Positions 19,241-27,116 of a stretch of DNA of 64,000 nucleotides are shown piece by piece. The notes under the pieces are model-generated. The model did not search any database and was not told the origin of the DNA. It saw only the letters and a list, made by a program, of their open reading frames with translations. The DNA lies in contig NZ_PDYY01000008.1 of assembly GCF_002743255.1 (NCBI RefSeq), positions 1-64,000 on the forward strand, in the 5' to 3' direction. Both the position numbers and the translations under genes were made by a program. This stretch comes from Sporosarcina sp. P2 (GTDB lineage: Bacteria > Bacillota > Bacilli > Bacillales_A > Planococcaceae). The first letter of the stretch is position 1, and every line of letters begins with the position of its first letter.

Positions 19241-19858
19241 TCATCCTTTCTTGTCAGGTGAGGAACTATCGTTTTGTATGATTTCTTCTTTAATTTCTTC
19301 TTTTACCTTTTCAATTTTATCCATTTCTTCTTGATACATTTCTTCCGCCTCTGTCGTGCCGAGAATAAAGGGATCTTCATTGAAGTCAATTCGTTTGCCA
19401 TATCGTAGAAGTTCATAAATAATCATACCGTTATTCGGTTTCCCATTTACGGTTTTCATGGGAATGGAGTCAAATAAAACGAAATAGAAGGCGTAGAATA
19501 TAAAACGGCTCCAAAATGTTTTGGACTCTTCAAAAAAACCATTTGCAATGAGCGCATTTATTGTGAGCGCCACGACAACGTTAATCAAAATCGGCCCAGC
19601 ATATATGCATATATAAGCAAAATTACTTTTTCTCTTGACTGAATCAAAAGTAAACCAGCTATTTATATGATAATATTTACGTATATCAAATACACCGAAT
19701 TTAAAGAGCCTGGGTCCAGACCCAATGGTCAATCTGGCATTATTTACACCGAAAAGACCACTAATAATAAAATAGCCAGCTTCCCTTATAAATGTAACGA
19801 CAGGTAAAATGATGAAACAAGAAATTACCAAGCTAAGGAGATCTGCTAAACCGAACAT
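19241..19858 (-). CDS. Degenerate site-2-protease-like (M50) membrane protein
   Basis: 205 residues with four or so membrane spans and a charged, Glu/Lys-rich tail after about residue 165. The segment from residue 23 (FIREAGYFIISGLFGV, then LTIGSGPRLFKFG) lines up with the active-site helix of M50 proteases (HExxHF...LFGV...IGFGPKLF). However the HExxH zinc motif is RExxY here (residues 25-29). The later NxxPxxxLDGG region reads DSIPMKTVNGKPNNG (about 130-144), without the ligand Asp. The fold assignment is by pattern; loss of catalysis is inferred. Upstream of, and probably in an operon with, the DUF3891 gene. Confidence 0.55.
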   Translation of the reverse strand: MFGLADLLSLVISCFIILPVVTFIREAGYFIISGLFGVNNARLTIGSGPRLFKFGVFDIRKYYHINSWFTFDSVKRKSNFAYICIYAGPILINVVVALTINALIANGFFEESKTFWSRFIFYAFYFVLFDSIPMKTVNGKPNNGMIIYELLRYGKRIDFNEDPFILGTTEAEEMYQEEMDKIEKVKEEIKEEIIQNDSSSPDKKG

Positions 19859-20061
19859 ATGATGTCGACTCCTTCTATAAATTCTTCTTTGTGTAATAAT
19901 TCAATAGCTTTAACAGTAAAGTACCCACTTCCCTCAAAACAAATCGTTTTACTATTACTATTTTCTAAACATATCACAAGAAGCCATGTTTAATTTAAGT
20001 AAGAGTGGGAAATTATAAAGTATTATCCAAATACATGTAGTATTTTGAGGAGGAATAGAAT

Positions 20062-20295
20062 ATGGCGAAAATAGCTGTAGAAGTACCATTTGAAGATGTG
20101 AAACAAGCACTAGAGGAAAAAGGACATGAAGTGACGATGTTCGCAAGTGATGAACATCTAAGCGGCTTTGACATGGGCGTAATCCGTGCCTTGAGCGACG
20201 TTAACATTGACCAGTTCGACTTTCCTGTGGTGAGCATTGAAGGCAATTCTGTACAAGACATCGTAAACGACGTGGAAAAAAGATTACATCGCTAA
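20062..20295 (+). CDS. UPF0180 (YkuS) family protein
   Basis: 77 residues. The MAKIAVEVPFEDVKQALEEKG opening and the short alpha/beta pattern match the UPF0180 family, which has no known function. TGAGGAGG site before ATG. Single gene, followed by a terminator. Confidence 0.8.
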   Translation: MAKIAVEVPFEDVKQALEEKGHEVTMFASDEHLSGFDMGVIRALSDVNIDQFDFPVVSIEGNSVQDIVNDVEKRLHR

Positions 20296-20653
20296 TAATT
20301 GAATAAGTTTTATCTGGGACTGAAGAGCAAGCCAATAAAGGGGGTTCTTCAGTTTTTCTATTGGCCAGATAGTAGTGTCTTGGGTTTACCCATGCAAATG
20401 AGATTTTACTAGCTATTCTGTTTGTTTTAAGTGCTGCTGTCTGTTAGAAAGCTCCGTTTAATATGACGCATAGCATAAACGAGTAAGAGTGTAGAGAATA
20501 GTAAAATACCATTGACTGTTTTTAGATAAGAGATTTTGTTCCTAATGATTAACGTTAAATCACACGACACGGTGAATTCTCTTCACAATGACCGTGTGAT
20601 CGCTAAACGAAAATGAAAAGGAGACATGCCATATTTGGCACGTCTTCTTTTCA
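20296..20653. other. Intergenic stretch with three hairpins
   Basis: Holds the terminator of the UPF0180 gene (20319-20357, stem ACTGAAGA). Further on is a nested double hairpin at 20559-20600: outer arms ATCACACG/CGTGTGAT, inner arms GTGAA/TTCAC, with no T-run. The terminator of the FbpA-like gene is at 20611-20654. I see no open reading frame with a ribosome binding site between 20360 and 20650. Confidence 0.6.
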
Positions 20654-20654
20654 T
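20611..20654 (-). terminator. Terminator of the FbpA-like gene
   Basis: Long imperfect stem with arms AATGAAAAG...TGCC and GGCA...CTTTTCATT, a short loop and T-rich minus-strand tail. It touches the stop codon of the 54-residue gene. Confidence 0.75.
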
Positions 20655-20818
20655 TACATTTGAATGTCAGTTTGACCGAATGCTTCATATTCTTGCATTA
20701 GTAATTGAAGCGGTAATTCGTACAGTTGTTTCCCATCAATTTTAAATACCCCATTTGAAACAAGCTCTTCAATCATTTTGTCTCGTTTCGATTCACTTAC
20801 CTTTTTGTTTGTTTTCAT
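20654..20818 (-). CDS. FbpA-like small protein (Fur-regulated basic protein family)
   Basis: 54 residues, not basic overall, beginning MKTNKKVSESKRDKM. The central KMIEELVSNGVFKIDGKQL and YELPLQLLMQEYE match the pattern of FbpA-type proteins of Bacillus as I recall them (a LI..G.F...KQLYELTL.EL..EY core). AAGGAGGA lies 9 bases upstream of ATG. FbpA-C proteins assist the sRNA FsrA in iron sparing in B. subtilis. I see no clear Fur box upstream, so regulation is open. Confidence 0.65.
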   Translation of the reverse strand: MKTNKKVSESKRDKMIEELVSNGVFKIDGKQLYELPLQLLMQEYEAFGQTDIQM

Positions 20819-21127
20819 CGTGCATTTCCTCCTTGATTCCCACTCTAAATATAGCCGTTATTTTCCCGAATTAAACCGTATAATTCATAGTTGAAACTTT
20901 CGAACTGTTCTACTAATTATGTATATCGTTTTGGCAGTGTAATAGGCACTTGTGCTTTATAGTACATTCTTAATAACCCGATAGTGGAATGGTAAAAATG
21001 AAAAAGAGAATAGTTCTATTCATAACGGCTTTTTTATAACCAATGATGCTTAGGGGTACCATTATGAGGTAAGAATAGATATAATCTAGTTCGTGCATTA
21101 AATTGTTATTTACCAGGGGAGGTCGCT
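20819..21127. other. Intergenic stretch between the FbpA-like and YitT-family genes
   Basis: Divergent control region for two genes. Includes the AAGGAGG site of the small gene at its left edge and GGGGAGGT before the YitT-family gene at its right edge. I see no further gene and no clear Fur box. Confidence 0.5.
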
Positions 21128-21985
21128 ATGTTTTTCATTGAAGCAAAACGAGTGACGGTAGTTATTTTTGGATCGCTACTTATGGCTCTATCATTAAATT
21201 TCTTTCTCATCAATGCAAATGTCTATGCGAGTGGATTTGCGGGTGCAGCCCAGTTAGTATCAAGTGTTCTAAAAGACCACTTAGGCATGACAATTAGTAC
21301 AGGTATTTTATTATTACTGTTCAACATACCGGTCTTCATTCTGGGTTGGTTTAAAGTAGGGAAAGGTTTCACTATTTACAGTATAGTATCCGTTGCGTTC
21401 ACTACACTTTTCCTTGAATTATTGCCACTGCGTTCTATGTCAGGAGACATTATGCTGAATGCGGTATTTGGCGGGGTACTGGCAGGTGTTGGTGTAGGGA
21501 TTTCCTTGAAGCTAGGTGCGTCTACTGGCGGAATGGACATCGTTGCGATGATCCTATCTCGCATGCAGGATAAACCAATCGGTGTATACTTTCTAGTGCT
21601 AAACGGTATTCTTATCGTATTCGCGGGGATTCTATATGAACCGGAAAATGCACTTTACACAATGGTTGCGTTATACGTTACTACCTCAGTGATTGACATG
21701 ATTCATACGCGACATGAAAAAGTAACTGCGATGATCATCACGCACAAAGCAGACGATCTCCAACAAGCAATCCATCGTCAAATGGTACGTGGAATTACTA
21801 TACTACCCGCTAAAGGTGCTTACTCTAAAGAAGATAAGAACATGCTTTATGTCGTGATCACAAGATATGAACTATACGACTTGGAACGGATTATCAATGA
21901 GACGGATCCGCAAGCATTTACCAATATCGTACAAACAGTAGGTATTTTCGGTTTCTTTAGAAAGGAAAATGAGAAACTGGCTTAG
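21128..21985 (+). CDS. YitT-family membrane protein (DUF2179 at C-terminus)
   Basis: 285 residues. Five to six membrane spans in residues 8-180 with the characteristic NVYASGFAGAAQL, LKLGASTGGMDIVA and RHEKVTAMIITHK segments. The C-terminal soluble domain (about 190-280) is DUF2179-like and contains RGITILPAKGAYS and IINETDPQAFTNI. Physiological function of the family is not established. Strong GGGGAGGT site; single gene closed by a hairpin. Confidence 0.88.
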   Translation: MFFIEAKRVTVVIFGSLLMALSLNFFLINANVYASGFAGAAQLVSSVLKDHLGMTISTGILLLLFNIPVFILGWFKVGKGFTIYSIVSVAFTTLFLELLPLRSMSGDIMLNAVFGGVLAGVGVGISLKLGASTGGMDIVAMILSRMQDKPIGVYFLVLNGILIVFAGILYEPENALYTMVALYVTTSVIDMIHTRHEKVTAMIITHKADDLQQAIHRQMVRGITILPAKGAYSKEDKNMLYVVITRYELYDLERIINETDPQAFTNIVQTVGIFGFFRKENEKLA

Positions 21986-22011
21986 AGTAGAAAATCTGTC
22001 GTGTATTTTCA

Positions 22012-22053
22012 TATGAAGACAAACTCCGTTAAAAGAGTTTGTCTTCATTTTTA
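22012..22053 (+). terminator. Terminator of the YitT-family gene
   Basis: 14-bp perfect stem ATGAAGACAAACTC with an 8-base loop and five Ts. From here to 22272 I see no supported gene. Confidence 0.9.
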
Positions 22054-22272
22054 TATACGAAGCATCACATTAAACATATTCACTGTGTAATCCCACTCGA
22101 TAATCATGTAGTATTTTGGAGAACGTCACCAGTAAAGATTTGTTGAATTCTTGTGAAAACATTGGAATGTACAGAGAGTTTGTATATACTTGAGTGTGAC
22201 TTATATTATTCAAGTCATCATGAACGTACACCATAACCGCCATCGTGCGTAGTAAAGTTGGTATTATAGTAT

Positions 22273-23919
22273 ATGAAAACATCTATATGGCTAAGAGAGA
22301 TTCGTCGTCGGGCAAATAGCTGGTTCATCATTACAATGCTTGGTGCACTCGTCATTATTATGCCGGTCGCCTATGTTGTACTAAGTTTCTTCCAGCCGAC
22401 AGGCGAAAACTGGGAACATATTAAAGAATTTTTGCTTGCTGACTATGTAAAAGGGTCAGTGATTTTAGTTGGATCTGTCGGGTTCCTCTCGACGACCATC
22501 GGATTAGTACTGGCCTGGATTGTCGCGGCCTATGAATTTCCATTACGGAAACAGTTTAAATGGCTGTTGATAATACCTTTGGCTATACCGCCTTATATAG
22601 CGGCTTATACATACAGTACAATGACAAGCTATACTGGCGTCATTCAATCGTTGTTCCGTAATTATTTTGATTATCAATTCACACCGGGCACGATCGAGAT
22701 CATGTCATTGCGTGGAGCGGTTTTTGTTCTCACATTATTCCTTTACCCGTATGTGTATATGATTGCGCTCAATTATTTTGAAAAACAAAGTGCATCGTAT
22801 ATTGAGAGTGCTAAAACTCTTGGATTGAATGGTTTCCAAATGTTCTTCCGTTTGGGATTACCTATTGCGCGACCTGCCATCATCGCAGGATCGATGCTCG
22901 TCATCTTTGAAGTGTTAAGTGATTATGGAGTAGCCAGTTTCTTTGGCGTACGTACGATTTCCACGGCGATTTTCCAGACGTGGTTCGGGATGTATGATAT
23001 CAATGCGGCTATGCGTTTAGCTGCTTGGTTGCTCGTCATTATATTAGGGATTTTCATGCTCGAACGCTTTTTACGAAAAGGTCGGAAGTATGATACAAAC
23101 GTGACACAAAGCAGACCACTCGCACGTAAAAAATTACGTGGATGGACTGCTTGGTTAGCATCCCTTTCTTGTTCTATTGTATTCTTCAGTGCCTTTTTAA
23201 TTCCTTTTGTTCAACTGATCTATTGGTCACTAAAAACATATGAAAAAGTATGGCGCGCAGACTTCATCACCTTAATAACCAATAGTCTAGTAGCCGCCCT
23301 CATCGGTGCATTGATTATAAGCTTCTTTGCGATTTTGGCTGCCCGTACGATTAACTTGTATCCATCCGCTTCGTCAAATTTACTTGCGCGTATTATGACG
23401 TCCGGTTATGCGGTGCCAGGAGCAGTCGTTGCAATTGGCGTACTTGCTTTATTTATTACGCTAGATGAGAAACTGGCATTTATTTATCCGAAACTGTTAG
23501 ATGTAGAATCGGGCTCACTCGTATTAAGTATGTCGATCGCTATGCTGATCACAGGATACGTTATTCGGTTTATGGCGCAAGGATTCAACTCGGTTGAGTC
23601 AGGTTATACAAAAGTACCACCATCTTATCGTGAAGCTTCATTCTTACTAGGACGAAGTATGACATACACATTTTGGAAAGTAGAGTTTCCATTATTACGC
23701 GGTTCGATCTTAATTGGATTTGCGTTAGCATTCCTCGAAATTATGAAGGAACTACCGCTGACCTTACTGTTGCGACCTTTTAACTTTGATACGCTCGCGA
23801 CACGGACATATCAATATGCAATTGATGAAAGAATATATGAAGCTGCACCATCCTCTCTGTTATTAATTTGTCTAAGCATCTTGTCGGTGATTATAATTTT
23901 AAGATTTGAGGAGAAGTGA
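22273..23919 (+). CDS. Ferric iron ABC transporter permease (FbpB/AfuB type)
   Basis: 548 residues: two fused permease units, each of about six membrane spans. EAA-loop motifs are visible: SAKTLGLNGFQMFFRLGLPIARPAI (about 176-200, split here for length reasons as one loop) and PSYREASFLLGRS followed by a FPLLRGS segment (about 452-477). This double-length form is typical of iron(III) and thiamine permeases; the neighbouring ATPase and binding protein support iron(III). No good ribosome binding site precedes ATG 22273, which is odd. The end overlaps no gene: the ATPase ATG is 5 bases on. Confidence 0.87.
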   Translation: MKTSIWLREIRRRANSWFIITMLGALVIIMPVAYVVLSFFQPTGENWEHIKEFLLADYVKGSVILVGSVGFLSTTIGLVLAWIVAAYEFPLRKQFKWLLIIPLAIPPYIAAYTYSTMTSYTGVIQSLFRNYFDYQFTPGTIEIMSLRGAVFVLTLFLYPYVYMIALNYFEKQSASYIESAKTLGLNGFQMFFRLGLPIARPAIIAGSMLVIFEVLSDYGVASFFGVRTISTAIFQTWFGMYDINAAMRLAAWLLVIILGIFMLERFLRKGRKYDTNVTQSRPLARKKLRGWTAWLASLSCSIVFFSAFLIPFVQLIYWSLKTYEKVWRADFITLITNSLVAALIGALIISFFAILAARTINLYPSASSNLLARIMTSGYAVPGAVVAIGVLALFITLDEKLAFIYPKLLDVESGSLVLSMSIAMLITGYVIRFMAQGFNSVESGYTKVPPSYREASFLLGRSMTYTFWKVEFPLLRGSILIGFALAFLEIMKELPLTLLLRPFNFDTLATRTYQYAIDERIYEAAPSSLLLICLSILSVIIILRFEEK

Positions 23920-23924
23920 GAACA

Positions 23925-24602
23925 ATGTTCGTAGACATTCAAAACTTATCATTTCGATATTCAAAAAAACAACAGCCTGTCATTGATCGCTTTTCATTTA
24001 CGATTAAAAAAGGGGAAATCGTAGGGATTGTAGGTGCGAGTGGTAGTGGAAAGAGTACTTTGCTACGATTGCTTGCAGGTTTGGAAGATCCTACGGCAGG
24101 CAGTATCGAACTTGACGGCAGATTGATTGTAGGAGATAACACATATATCGAGGCAGAGAAGCGCGGTGTGGGTATGGTGTTTCAAAACTATGCACTATTT
24201 CCGCATCTGACAGTCAGCGAAAACATTTGCTTTGGCTTGCACAAGATGAAGCGTCCTGAGAAAAAGAAGCGTTTGGATGAAATGTTGGAACTTGTTCAAT
24301 TGCAAGAGTTTGCCAAACGTTATCCCCATGAACTTAGCGGGGGACAACAGCAACGTGTGGCATTGGCAAGGGCTTTGGCGCCTTCACCTTCCATCCTGTT
24401 GATGGATGAGCCGTTTAGTAATCTGGATACGAATTTGAAGTCATTGATTCGAATGGAAGTTCGAGATATCTTGCAAAAGGCAAATATTACATGTCTGTTT
24501 GTATCACATGATCAAGCTGATGTGGACGCGATTTGTGATCGAATCATCTATATTGATTGTGCAACGTATATTGGATCGGACAAAGAATCAATAACCGTTT
24601 AA
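23925..24602 (+). CDS. Ferric iron ABC transporter ATP-binding protein
   Basis: 225 residues. Walker A GASGSGKST, Q-loop VFQNYALFPHL, signature LSGGQQQRVALARAL, Walker B ILLMDEPFSNLD and the His switch VSHDQAD are all intact. It lacks the C-terminal TOBE extension found in longer FbpC/AfuC proteins. I place the start at ATG 23925, 10 bases after GAGGAG; an earlier GTG touches that site. Energises the adjacent permease. Confidence 0.9.
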   Translation: MFVDIQNLSFRYSKKQQPVIDRFSFTIKKGEIVGIVGASGSGKSTLLRLLAGLEDPTAGSIELDGRLIVGDNTYIEAEKRGVGMVFQNYALFPHLTVSENICFGLHKMKRPEKKKRLDEMLELVQLQEFAKRYPHELSGGQQQRVALARALAPSPSILLMDEPFSNLDTNLKSLIRMEVRDILQKANITCLFVSHDQADVDAICDRIIYIDCATYIGSDKESITV

Positions 24603-24612
24603 CGTTGTACTA

Positions 24613-24649
24613 GAGAGTATCGGATATATTTCCGATACTCTCCTTTTAT
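24613..24649 (+). terminator. Terminator after the iron transporter permease/ATPase pair
   Basis: 12-bp perfect stem GAGAGTATCGGA followed by CTTTTATTT. It separates this pair from the binding-protein gene, which has its own promoter. Confidence 0.85.
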
Positions 24650-24675
24650 TTATAGAAATAAAAGAAAATGAATAC

Positions 24676-24704
24676 TAGACTTATACTCGATATTGTATTA
24701 CAAT
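24676..24704 (+). promoter_or_regulatory. Promoter of the iron-binding protein gene
   Basis: TAGACT (24676-24681), 17 bases, TACAAT (24699-24704). Start near 24711, so the Fur-like box directly follows the start point. Confidence 0.6.
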
Positions 24705-24716
24705 TTCTTTAGTACT

Positions 24717-24735
24717 GAAAATGATTCTCATTACC
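24717..24735 (+). promoter_or_regulatory. Fur-like box
   Basis: GAAAATGATTCTCATTACC matches the classical 19-base Fur box GATAATGATAATCATTATC at 15 of 19 positions. It sits at the start of transcription of the iron-binding protein gene, which suits iron-dependent repression. Confidence 0.75.
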
Positions 24736-24782
24736 GTTTGGAGATATGCAACGGATATGAGAAAACAAGGAGAGAAATCAAT

Positions 24783-25892
24783 GTGAAGAAATTTTTATGG
24801 GCATTCGCTCTATTAATGCTTGCAGCAGTTCTAGGAGCATGTAACTCAAGTTCCGATAAAGAGGAGCAAAAGGACAAACCAGTAAAAGAAGAGACTCCTG
24901 CTGAAGATACAACTGATGCAACAGAAGATAAGAAAACGGGCGGAGAAGTAAACGTCTATACGGCTAGACACTATGACGTGGATGCAGTTCTTTATGAAGA
25001 GTTCACAGAAAAGACTGGCATTAAAGTAAATGTGATTGAAGCGAAAGCACCAGAGTTAATTGAGCGTCTCAAGCGTGAAGGACAAAATACACCTGCTGAT
25101 TTATTTATTACAGTGGATGGCGGGATCTTGAACACAGCAAAAGAAGAAGGTCTTTTGCAGCCCATTGAATCTGAAGAAATTGATAAGGCAGTACCAGCAG
25201 AGCTTCGCGACACAGACAACGAATGGATTGGATTATCTACTCGTGCGCGTGTGATTGTCTATTCAAAAGATCGCGTGAAGCCGGAAGAATTATCAACTTA
25301 TGAAGACCTTGCAACAGACAAATGGAAAGATAAATTACTTGTTCGTTCATCTGATAGCTTGTATAACCAGTCATTGATGGCATCATTGATTGCAATTGAT
25401 GGCGAAGACAAAGCGAAAGAATGGGCTCAAGGTATTGTAAATAACTTGGCGCGCGAACCTGAAGGTGGAGACCGCGACCAAGCGCGTGCAATCGTTGCAG
25501 GTGTTGGTGATGTTGCGATTATGAATAGTTACTATGTAGGTCACATGTCTGTTTCAGACGAAGCAGAAGATGTGAAAGTGTTCGACCAGATTGGTGTGTT
25601 TTTCCCGAACCAGGAAACTACAGGAACACATATTAATATTAGTGGTGCTGGCTTGATTAAACACAGTAAAAACAAAGAAAATGCAGTAAAATTGATTGAG
25701 TACTTAACGACTGTGGAAGCTCAAGAACAATTCACGGCAGAAAACTTTGAGTTCCCAGTTAATAAAGAAGCGAAATTACCAGAAGTGATGGCTGAATGGG
25801 GTACATTCAAACCACAAGAAGTGGACTTCGCAGATTACGGTAAGTATAATCCGAAAGCTGTAGAATTAATGAATGAAGTAGGCTGGAAATAA
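24783..25892 (+). CDS. Iron(III) ABC transporter substrate-binding lipoprotein
   Basis: 369 residues from GTG 24783 (AAGGAGAG 9 bases upstream). Signal peptide MKKFLWAFALLMLAAVLGAC with the lipobox Cys at about 20, then an acidic linker. The mature part starts GGEVNVYTARHYDVDAVLYE, typical of the FbpA/IdiA periplasmic ferric-binding class, and keeps the double-Tyr region NSYYVGHM. Works with the permease and ATPase directly upstream, but from a separate Fur-boxed promoter. Confidence 0.92.
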   Translation: MKKFLWAFALLMLAAVLGACNSSSDKEEQKDKPVKEETPAEDTTDATEDKKTGGEVNVYTARHYDVDAVLYEEFTEKTGIKVNVIEAKAPELIERLKREGQNTPADLFITVDGGILNTAKEEGLLQPIESEEIDKAVPAELRDTDNEWIGLSTRARVIVYSKDRVKPEELSTYEDLATDKWKDKLLVRSSDSLYNQSLMASLIAIDGEDKAKEWAQGIVNNLAREPEGGDRDQARAIVAGVGDVAIMNSYYVGHMSVSDEAEDVKVFDQIGVFFPNQETTGTHINISGAGLIKHSKNKENAVKLIEYLTTVEAQEQFTAENFEFPVNKEAKLPEVMAEWGTFKPQEVDFADYGKYNPKAVELMNEVGWK

Positions 25893-25998
25893 GTTCAACA
25901 AAGAGCAGCTCTCGGGCTGCTTTTTTGTTTCTATAAATAAACGCCAACTACTAATTTTATAAGTATATAAATTGAATTAAAGATTTTAGGATACACTA

Positions 25999-26195
25999 AG
26001 TTGATTGGAGAGGAAGGCGGCGAGTGCAAAGATGTGCTCCTAACGCTTCGCTTTTACTCGCAAAAGCCGTTCTTCGTGACGGCTCTTCCAGCGGGAACAG
26101 CACGAGCTGAAAGCCCCGCAGGTAGCGTAGCGGACGAGGAGATTGAGGCCGTGCCCGCGGAACGCGTCCGCCTGGAACGGAAATCAACGGTTTCC
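25999..26195 (+). repeat. GC-rich interspersed repeat, copy 1
   Basis: Clearly more GC-rich than its surroundings. From memory, the segments GCGTCCGCCTGGAACGGAAA and GGGAACAGCACGAGCTGAAA belong to a repeat scattered between genes in Bacillaceae and Planococcaceae. A diverged, inverted copy of its left part lies at about 34590-34655. Open frames across it on both strands are probably not genes. Confidence 0.6.
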
Positions 26196-26399
26196 ATGAG
26201 ATGATTACTTCTTAAGTTCAACTTATATAGATGAAACATTTCTGGTCTATCATAAGTCATAAGTAGTGTGAAAAATTTTAACTGGTCAGAATAAAGACAG
26301 TAACACTCTTATCCTTAAAAAAAACAGTCGAAACGAAAAGACATTCAAAATATGATATGTTAGTGGAGTGTAGAATTTATGTATATAGTGGAGAAGTAG

Positions 26400-26450
26400 A
26401 TGTATAAGCAACGACATTCGAAATATCCGCGAAAATTTAGACGATATTAA
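26400..26450 (+). CDS. Possible 16-residue basic peptide
   Basis: ATG with GTGGAGAAG upstream opens MYKQRHSKYPRKFRRY then stop. Nine of 16 residues are Lys, Arg or His and there are no acidic residues. It ends three bases before a hairpin. It may be chance; nothing but the site and the charge bias supports it. Confidence 0.2.
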   Translation: MYKQRHSKYPRKFRRY

Positions 26451-26453
26451 AAT

Positions 26454-26483
26454 AAGCACCCGCTAATTACGGGTGCTTCAATT
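26454..26483 (-). terminator. Terminator of ytoA
   Basis: 9-bp stem AAGCACCCG with a 7-base loop and T-rich minus-strand tail, touching the ytoA stop codon. Confidence 0.85.
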
Positions 26484-27000
26484 AATTCTCTTCTTGCAAG
26501 GCTTTATATAATTGACCTTTACGTGCATAATCATTGACGATTCTTGTCATATCTGCGCGATCTTCATCAGTCAACTCACGAACAACACGAGCTGGAGAAC
26601 CGATTGCTAATGTGTTAGGCGGAATCTTCTTGCCTGGAGTTACCAAGCTGCCAGCACCGATGAATGCCCCTTCACCAACCTCAGCCCCATCGAGAACGGT
26701 AGCGCCCATACCGACAAGTGCACCGGTTTTAATTGTGCAACTATGGAGCATGACTTTGTGACCGATCGTCACATTATCTTCAAGAATTAATGGGTACTTT
26801 GGGCTTTGATGTAGACAGCAGAAATCCTGTATATTTACTCTTCGTCCTATAATAGTAGGAGATACATCCCCACGTATAACGGTATTAAACCATATAGACG
26901 ATTCAGGACCTATAGTTACATCCCCTGAAATCGTTACATAGTCCGCAATATAGACGGATGGGTCAATCTCTGGTAATTTACCTTCGTATGGATAAATCAA
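26482..27000 (-). CDS. ytoA: Gamma-carbonic anhydrase family protein (YtoA)
   Basis: 172 residues of left-handed beta-helix hexapeptide repeats (about 12-140). The three gamma-CA zinc ligands fit His in CCLHQSPK (about 64), His in NVTIGHKVMLH (about 81 and 86). An Arg/Asp pair, VIRGDVS and VNIQDF, matches the trimer contacts. Activity as carbonic anhydrase in this subgroup is not established. B. subtilis ytoA is likewise adjacent to ytpA. Confidence 0.88.
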   Translation of the reverse strand: MIYPYEGKLPEIDPSVYIADYVTISGDVTIGPESSIWFNTVIRGDVSPTIIGRRVNIQDFCCLHQSPKYPLILEDNVTIGHKVMLHSCTIKTGALVGMGATVLDGAEVGEGAFIGAGSLVTPGKKIPPNTLAIGSPARVVRELTDEDRADMTRIVNDYARKGQLYKALQEEN

Positions 27001-27116
27001 TCAAATCTCCTCATTTCTAAATAATCATGTATAATTTATCGTAACAAACATTTAGTATTTGTGAAACATAATAATGAAATGGATAGAATAAGCTAGTCAA
27101 ATAAGGAGTGGTAACT

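Larger units (their letters stand above)
25893..26481. other. Intergenic stretch with terminators, a GC-rich repeat and a possible tiny gene
   Basis: Starts with the terminator of the iron-binding protein gene (25900-25926, stem GCAGC with six Ts). A GC-rich interspersed repeat covers about 25999-26195. A 16-codon open frame lies at 26400-26450. A hairpin at 26454-26483 (stem AAGCACCCG) terminates ytoA on the minus strand. The rest shows nothing I can name. Confidence 0.7.

Noticed and set aside
22070-22282. 70-residue minus-strand frame between the YitT-family and permease genes
   Set aside because: No ribosome binding site, starts inside the permease gene and resembles no family I know.
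26001-26260. Three overlapping open frames of about 65 residues
   Set aside because: They lie in a GC-rich interspersed repeat, have no convincing ribosome binding site and occur on both strands at once.
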